A stretch of 8,019 nucleotides of DNA from an uncultured Lachnospiraceae bacterium (GTDB lineage Bacteria > Bacillota > Clostridia > Lachnospirales > Lachnospiraceae), in contig CAMOZD010000041.1 of NCBI GenBank assembly GCA_946630645.1, positions 1-8,019 on the forward strand, read 5' to 3'. Below the pieces are notes generated by a model. It was not told the origin of the DNA. It saw only the letters and a list, made by a program, of their open reading frames with translations, and ran no database searches. Of the stretch, positions 5,470 to 8,019 are shown piece by piece; the stretch's first letter is position 1; each line of letters opens with the position of its first letter. The position numbers and the translations under genes were made by a program.

Positions 5470-6492
5470 TCACACCAGCTCCATGGTCAGCTGCAGCTTG
5501 TTGCCCCTGGTCTCCAGGTTCCCCAGGCTGCCGCTGATGACCGGCATCATGGGAGGGTGATGACCGATATCCGCATCCATGACAATGGGCAGACCATATT
5601 TGCCCAGGATATCAGTCACTGCCCGGTACTGGTCCAGGCCCATGATCTCCTCACCATATAAATAGGGACGACCTATGATGAAGCCCCTGGCTGTGGAAAA
5701 CCAGCCCGCCTGGTCCAGCTCCCAGAGGGCTCTTCTTATAGATAGGACATTCAGGTCACAGGCCTCCAGGAACCAGAGGATCCCTTCCTCTTCATAGCGC
5801 TTTGAGAAAGCCTTAACCTGATCAAAGGCCGTCCCGCAAAGGGTAACCAGACTGTCCAGGCAGCCTCCCAGCAGCCTGCCCCTGGCTTTGACATCCCCGC
5901 CTGGCCAGGTCTTTAGGGCAAAAGCTTCGGTGATGGTGTAAGGCTCCAGGGGATGGTCTTCATCTTTTTTTCCCTCCATCTCCCACCCATCATAGTTGGA
6001 CACCACCAGCTTCCTGCCCTGCAGCACATCCAGGGCGTCCCCTATGGCCGGATGCCAGGGCTCCATACCGAAGCTGGATCCGCAGGGCCCGTAGATGGCC
6101 GCTGTGTCACAGAGGGTTGTCAGTGTGAATACCAGATTGGTGTTATCCGAATAGCCCATAAACCATTTAGCAGGCGCTCCGGCTATTTTTTCAAAGGGCA
6201 GGAAGGGCAGGATCTCACACATGAGCTCTCCGCCTCCGCAGGAAATCAGCACATCAGCCTCATTTCCCGTGTACCAGTCCAGGAACTCCTTTGCACATTT
6301 GTCAGGAGTATTACTGATGCCCAGGCCCTTTCCTTCATAGACATTGGGACCCAGCTCTGTGTTGAAGCCTTTTTTCTTCAAAACTTCAAGAGCATGGTCA
6401 AAAGAAGTCCTGTAAGGTTCAGTCGCGCAGCCGAAAGAAGGAGCGATAAAGCCGATCCTTCCATGATCTTTTAAAAAATCTCCATATTTCAT
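5470..6492 (-). CDS. LD-carboxypeptidase, peptidase family S66 (LdcA/MccF-like)
   Basis: Family S66 enzymes are cytoplasmic serine peptidases. Most cleave the L,D-bond to the terminal D-Ala of muropeptide tetrapeptides during cell-wall recycling; the MccF branch instead hydrolyses microcin C-type toxic acyl-sulfamoyl adenylates. The 340 residues carry the full triad in order: Ser115 in the nucleophile elbow GYSDNT (113-118), Glu243 in FLEACD, and His311 in ADIGHHPPMMPV. IAPSFG near the N-terminus (16-21), SCGGGELM at 84-91 and GRLLGGCLDSL at 205-215 also fit the family. There is no signal peptide. The start is ATG, with AAGGA (6501-6505) 8 bases upstream. It faces murG tail-to-tail with 8 bases between stops, and is divergent from the NlpC/P60-like gene. 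The cell-wall neighbours favour a muropeptide substrate, but motifs alone do not separate the LdcA and MccF branches. Confidence 0.92.
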   Translation of the reverse strand: MKYGDFLKDHGRIGFIAPSFGCATEPYRTSFDHALEVLKKKGFNTELGPNVYEGKGLGISNTPDKCAKEFLDWYTGNEADVLISCGGGELMCEILPFLPFEKIAGAPAKWFMGYSDNTNLVFTLTTLCDTAAIYGPCGSSFGMEPWHPAIGDALDVLQGRKLVVSNYDGWEMEGKKDEDHPLEPYTITEAFALKTWPGGDVKARGRLLGGCLDSLVTLCGTAFDQVKAFSKRYEEEGILWFLEACDLNVLSIRRALWELDQAGWFSTARGFIIGRPYLYGEEIMGLDQYRAVTDILGKYGLPIVMDADIGHHPPMMPVISGSLGNLETRGNKLQLTMELV

Positions 6493-6570
6493 CTCATCTT
6501 TCCTTTCTTGCTCTGTCCTTAATTATTGACAGAATTTTTCTCAAATCAGTTCATAATCTCAGATTATTAT

Positions 6571-6716
6571 ATAAATATTACATATTTATTTACTCATTAA
6601 ATTTTTAGACTAATACTTGTCCTTTCAATACTATTTTTTATGCTTTTTTTCATAAATACTGCTAAAAAACAACAATTTATTACAAATAAGTCATGAATAT
6701 TATCATAAATATTACA
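6571..6716. repeat. Spaced 12-base direct repeat in the divergent promoter region
   Basis: ATAAATATTACA occurs exactly twice, at 6571-6582 and 6705-6716, 134 bases apart. In DNA this AT-rich some matching is expected by chance, so a function is uncertain. The second copy runs up to the dyads at the NlpC/P60 promoter. Confidence 0.4.
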
Positions 6717-6719
6717 AAC

Positions 6720-6762
6720 ATGTTAACATTCTCTTGACTTCATTTACAATTTAATGTAACAT
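6720..6762 (+). promoter_or_regulatory. Paired ATGT(T)AACAT dyads bracketing the promoter
   Basis: A perfect 10-base palindrome ATGTTAACAT (6720-6729) ends 4 bases before the -35 box. A near-copy, ATGTAACAT (6754-6762), covers the -10 box. Their starts are 34 bases apart, about three helical turns. This placement would suit a dimeric regulator. The TGTTAA/TGTAAC words resemble WalR half-sites, but the standard 5-base-spaced tandem arrangement is not present. Confidence 0.35.
6734..6762 (+). promoter_or_regulatory. Promoter of the NlpC/P60-like gene
   Basis: TTGACT (6734-6739, 5/6 match) is followed after 17 bases by TAACAT (6757-6762, 4/6 match). The expected start, near 6769, gives a leader of about 42 bases that contains the AAGGAG site at 6798-6803. 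Confidence 0.6.
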
Positions 6763-6810
6763 AACTAATGTGCAATTCCCAAACTAAGCAATTAGATAAG
6801 GAGAACTACA

Positions 6811-7491
6811 TTGATTGAATCAAAAAACCTGAACAACGCAAAATATTTCTTTCTGATTACGTCCCTGTTATTGATTATTACAGCCTATGGCTTTTCTTCT
6901 AAAATCACCGTCGACGCGGCTAATACCGGCAGCGCCGCCCAGCGGGCTGCCGCCTATCAAAAGGAAAGGCTGCGCCGGGCCCGTGTGAGCAGATGGTATG
7001 CTGTCTGCACAAATGTAGGCCGGATTATGGCTAAGAAGAATTTCCGCTACAGCAACGGCGGCGTTTCAAAATCTTTCAGAACTGCTCTGAAAAAGGGTAA
7101 AAAGCGCTGTAACTGCGCCCGCTACGTCAGCTGGTGCCTTCAGGAATACGGTGCCATTTCCCGGAAAAAAACCTTCTATGCAAACGAAGGCGGAGGAATC
7201 AACAAGAGTTTCAAAAGCTGGGGTAAAAAAGTGTCCGTCCACCGGGTCTACAGGAGCCCTGCCAGGGCCGGGCTTAAGGAAGGGGACATATGTTTCTGGG
7301 ACGGAGTCCCCCATGTCTGTATCTACGCCGGAAGAAGTGCCAGTGGAAGGACCCTCTGGTTTGACGGGGGAAAAGTTGCCACAAGAAGTAATTCTGAGGG
7401 CAGCACCTACAGCAAGTACGGCCGCCGCCACCTGGGTTATCTTGATGGCCGCACCATCTCCTACATTGTCCGGATCAGGGATCTTCAGTAG
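6811..7491 (+). CDS. Secreted NlpC/P60-like cysteine peptidase, probable cell-wall hydrolase
   Basis: The protein has 226 residues. A signal peptide covers about 1-37, with a hydrophobic core at 13-28 and probable cleavage near VDA-A at 34-37. The C-terminal half looks like an NlpC/P60/CHAP-type papain-fold peptidase: nucleophile Cys102 in RCNCARYVSWCLQEYG at the start of a helix, then GDICFWDGVPHVCIYAG with the probable catalytic His168, and Asp185 in WFDGG as a possible third residue. Such enzymes usually cut stem-peptide bonds in peptidoglycan. The start is TTG at 6811, with AAGGAG (6798-6803) 7 bases upstream. There is an in-frame stop at 6793, and the next in-frame ATG is at residue 73, so only TTG preserves the signal peptide. 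The mature part is very basic and has six cysteines (66, 100, 102, 109, 161, 170). It is a single gene ending in a terminator. The fold is fairly sure; the exact family and substrate are not. Confidence 0.8.
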   Translation: MIESKNLNNAKYFFLITSLLLIITAYGFSSKITVDAANTGSAAQRAAAYQKERLRRARVSRWYAVCTNVGRIMAKKNFRYSNGGVSKSFRTALKKGKKRCNCARYVSWCLQEYGAISRKKTFYANEGGGINKSFKSWGKKVSVHRVYRSPARAGLKEGDICFWDGVPHVCIYAGRSASGRTLWFDGGKVATRSNSEGSTYSKYGRRHLGYLDGRTISYIVRIRDLQ

Positions 7492-7532
7492 TCCTTGATT
7501 ACCACAGCCTGAATAAGATTATTTTAACAGAT

Positions 7533-7585
7533 AGACTTTCTGCTTGAAAGAGGTCACAGCCTACTTCCTGCAGAAAGTCTTTTTT
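7533..7585 (+). terminator. Intrinsic terminator after the NlpC/P60-like gene
   Basis: A perfect 11-base stem, AGACTTTCTGC (7533-7543) with GCAGAAAGTCT (7570-7580), is followed by a run of six T residues (7580-7585). The loop is long, 26 bases. The hairpin begins 41 bases after the stop codon. There is no matching A-run on the left, so it works only in the plus direction. Confidence 0.9.
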
Positions 7586-7687
7586 AATGTGCAGGAAGAG
7601 ATTCCGGGATTTCCTCCTGAAGATAAATTTCCTTCCGGGCATAGCCACTGTTCCTTGTCTTTTTCCTGAAAAAAAGTAATTAGCATC

Positions 7688-7716
7688 TACACAGATTGGT
7701 CCGGGATGAATATAAT
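7688..7716 (+). promoter_or_regulatory. Promoter of the leucine-rich-repeat protein gene
   Basis: A perfect TATAAT (7711-7716) is preceded at 17 bases by TACACA (7688-7693), a 4/6 match. The expected start is at about 7723-7724, right at a candidate ATG, so the message may be leaderless or nearly so. Confidence 0.5.
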
Positions 7717-7723
7717 AGAGACT

Positions 7724-8019
7724 ATGATTAAAGAAAAAGCTATGGAAAATACAAAAACTATACATGAAAACATCAGTCCTCAAGAGACCTGTATTCTCTG
7801 GCAGCAGGCACAGGAGGGCCTGAGAATTATCAGGGTATACAGCAGCCAGCCCGGTCTTACCCTCCCGGAAACCCTTGAGGGCAGACCGGTAACAGAGATC
7901 GGAGCCTACTGTTTCTCAGCCTCCATGCCCCGATACACCGGTCCCCTTTTTTTCAGCCGGAACATGGACCCTGACAGAAATACGGAGTGGACCGGCGGCA
8001 GCTTCTCTTCTGACATCCG
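7724..8019 (+). CDS. N-terminus of a leucine-rich-repeat (BspA/LRR_5-type) protein, cut by the window end
   Basis: An open frame runs from the ATG at 7724 to the last base, giving 98 whole codons and no stop. Residues 34-61 (from LRIIRVYSS through TEIGAYCFS) have the typical first unit of BspA-type repeats: a short strand, then a 'LP-x-TLEGRPVTEIGAYCFS' segment as found in LRR_5 proteins of Clostridia. There is no signal peptide or hydrophobic segment in the visible part, so this member may be cytoplasmic. Start choice is open: ATG at 7706, 7724 and 7742 are all in frame, and none has a good ribosome binding site. The TATAAT at 7711-7716 rules out 7706 if it is the true promoter. The frame is open only back to 7670. 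Function is unknown; such repeats mediate protein binding. Confidence 0.75.
   Translation, partial: MIKEKAMENTKTIHENISPQETCILWQQAQEGLRIIRVYSSQPGLTLPETLEGRPVTEIGAYCFSASMPRYTGPLFFSRNMDPDRNTEWTGGSFSSDI

Larger units (their letters stand above)
6493..6810. other. AT-rich divergent intergenic region
   Basis: About 320 bases with no gene lie between two divergent starts. Most of 6520-6730 is A/T-rich. A clear plus-strand promoter serves the NlpC/P60-like gene. For the LD-carboxypeptidase gene on the minus strand a perfect TATAAT exists (plus 6566-6571), but with no acceptable -35 box. The region also holds a 12-base direct repeat and two ATGT-AACAT dyads, listed separately. No small RNA gene or riboswitch was recognised. 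Confidence 0.6.

Noticed and set aside
5953..6474. 173-residue plus-strand open frame
   Set aside because: Antisense to the LD-carboxypeptidase gene, which has an intact catalytic triad.
6711..6728. WalR-type box (TGTTAA and TGTAAT on the minus strand)
   Set aside because: The spacer is 6 bases rather than the 5 of the known TGTWAH-N5-TGTWAH consensus, and the DNA is so AT-rich that chance matches are expected; kept only as a hint in the dyad finding.
7066..7498. Frames of 121 residues (minus) and 115 residues (plus) inside the NlpC/P60-like gene
   Set aside because: They overlap a gene with a signal peptide, ribosome binding site, promoter and terminator; low-complexity composition typical of shadows.
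7499..7783. 94-residue minus-strand open frame
   Set aside because: It runs across the terminator, the promoter and the start of the leucine-rich-repeat gene, with no recognisable product.
1..8019. Mobile element, CRISPR array or defence system
   Set aside because: No transposase, integrase or terminal inverted repeats, no regularly spaced repeats, and all recognised genes are housekeeping or cell-wall functions.

Overview
The window looks like chromosomal DNA of an anaerobic Bacillota, most likely a Lachnospiraceae (Clostridia). Three things point there: strong AGGAGG-type ribosome binding sites with ATG, GTG and TTG starts; G+C-balanced genes separated by AT-rich promoter regions; and gene families typical of that group (a DUF5711-like membrane-anchored protein, a MurG encoded outside a division/cell-wall cluster, an uncharacterised 89-residue protein, and a BspA-type leucine-rich-repeat protein). 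The organism call is inference from protein and signal style, not from a marker gene. There are seven complete genes and one gene cut by the right edge.

Left part, minus strand, reading leftward: cysK (cysteine synthase) - serC (phosphoserine aminotransferase) - a membrane-anchored DUF5711-like protein. serC has its own near-consensus promoter. A strong intrinsic terminator lies between serC and the DUF5711-like gene. Past that gene, at the extreme left edge, is a very strong minus-strand promoter with an AT-rich upstream element, whose predicted transcript opens with a perfect stem-loop. It faces out of the window and resembles the promoter/leader of a stable-RNA operon, but the transcribed body is not in view.

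Middle, plus strand: divergent from cysK is a small conserved-looking hypothetical gene, then murG (lipid II synthesis) behind a GC-rich, foldable leader. murG converges on a minus-strand LD-carboxypeptidase (peptidase family S66), with only 8 bases between the two stop codons.

Right part: an AT-rich divergent promoter region of about 320 bases separates the LD-carboxypeptidase gene from a plus-strand secreted NlpC/P60-like cysteine peptidase that starts with TTG and ends in a clear intrinsic terminator. Beyond it, a TATAAT promoter leads into the 5' end of a leucine-rich-repeat protein gene that runs off the window.

The genes fall into two themes: serine/cysteine biosynthesis (SerC, CysK) and peptidoglycan synthesis, trimming or recycling (MurG, LD-carboxypeptidase, NlpC/P60-like protein). 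I see no mobile element, CRISPR array, phage gene or defence module, and no convincing new multi-gene system. The less ordinary signals are regulatory: the left-edge promoter/leader, the terminator ahead of the DUF5711-like gene, the murG leader fold, and the dyads at the NlpC/P60 promoter.
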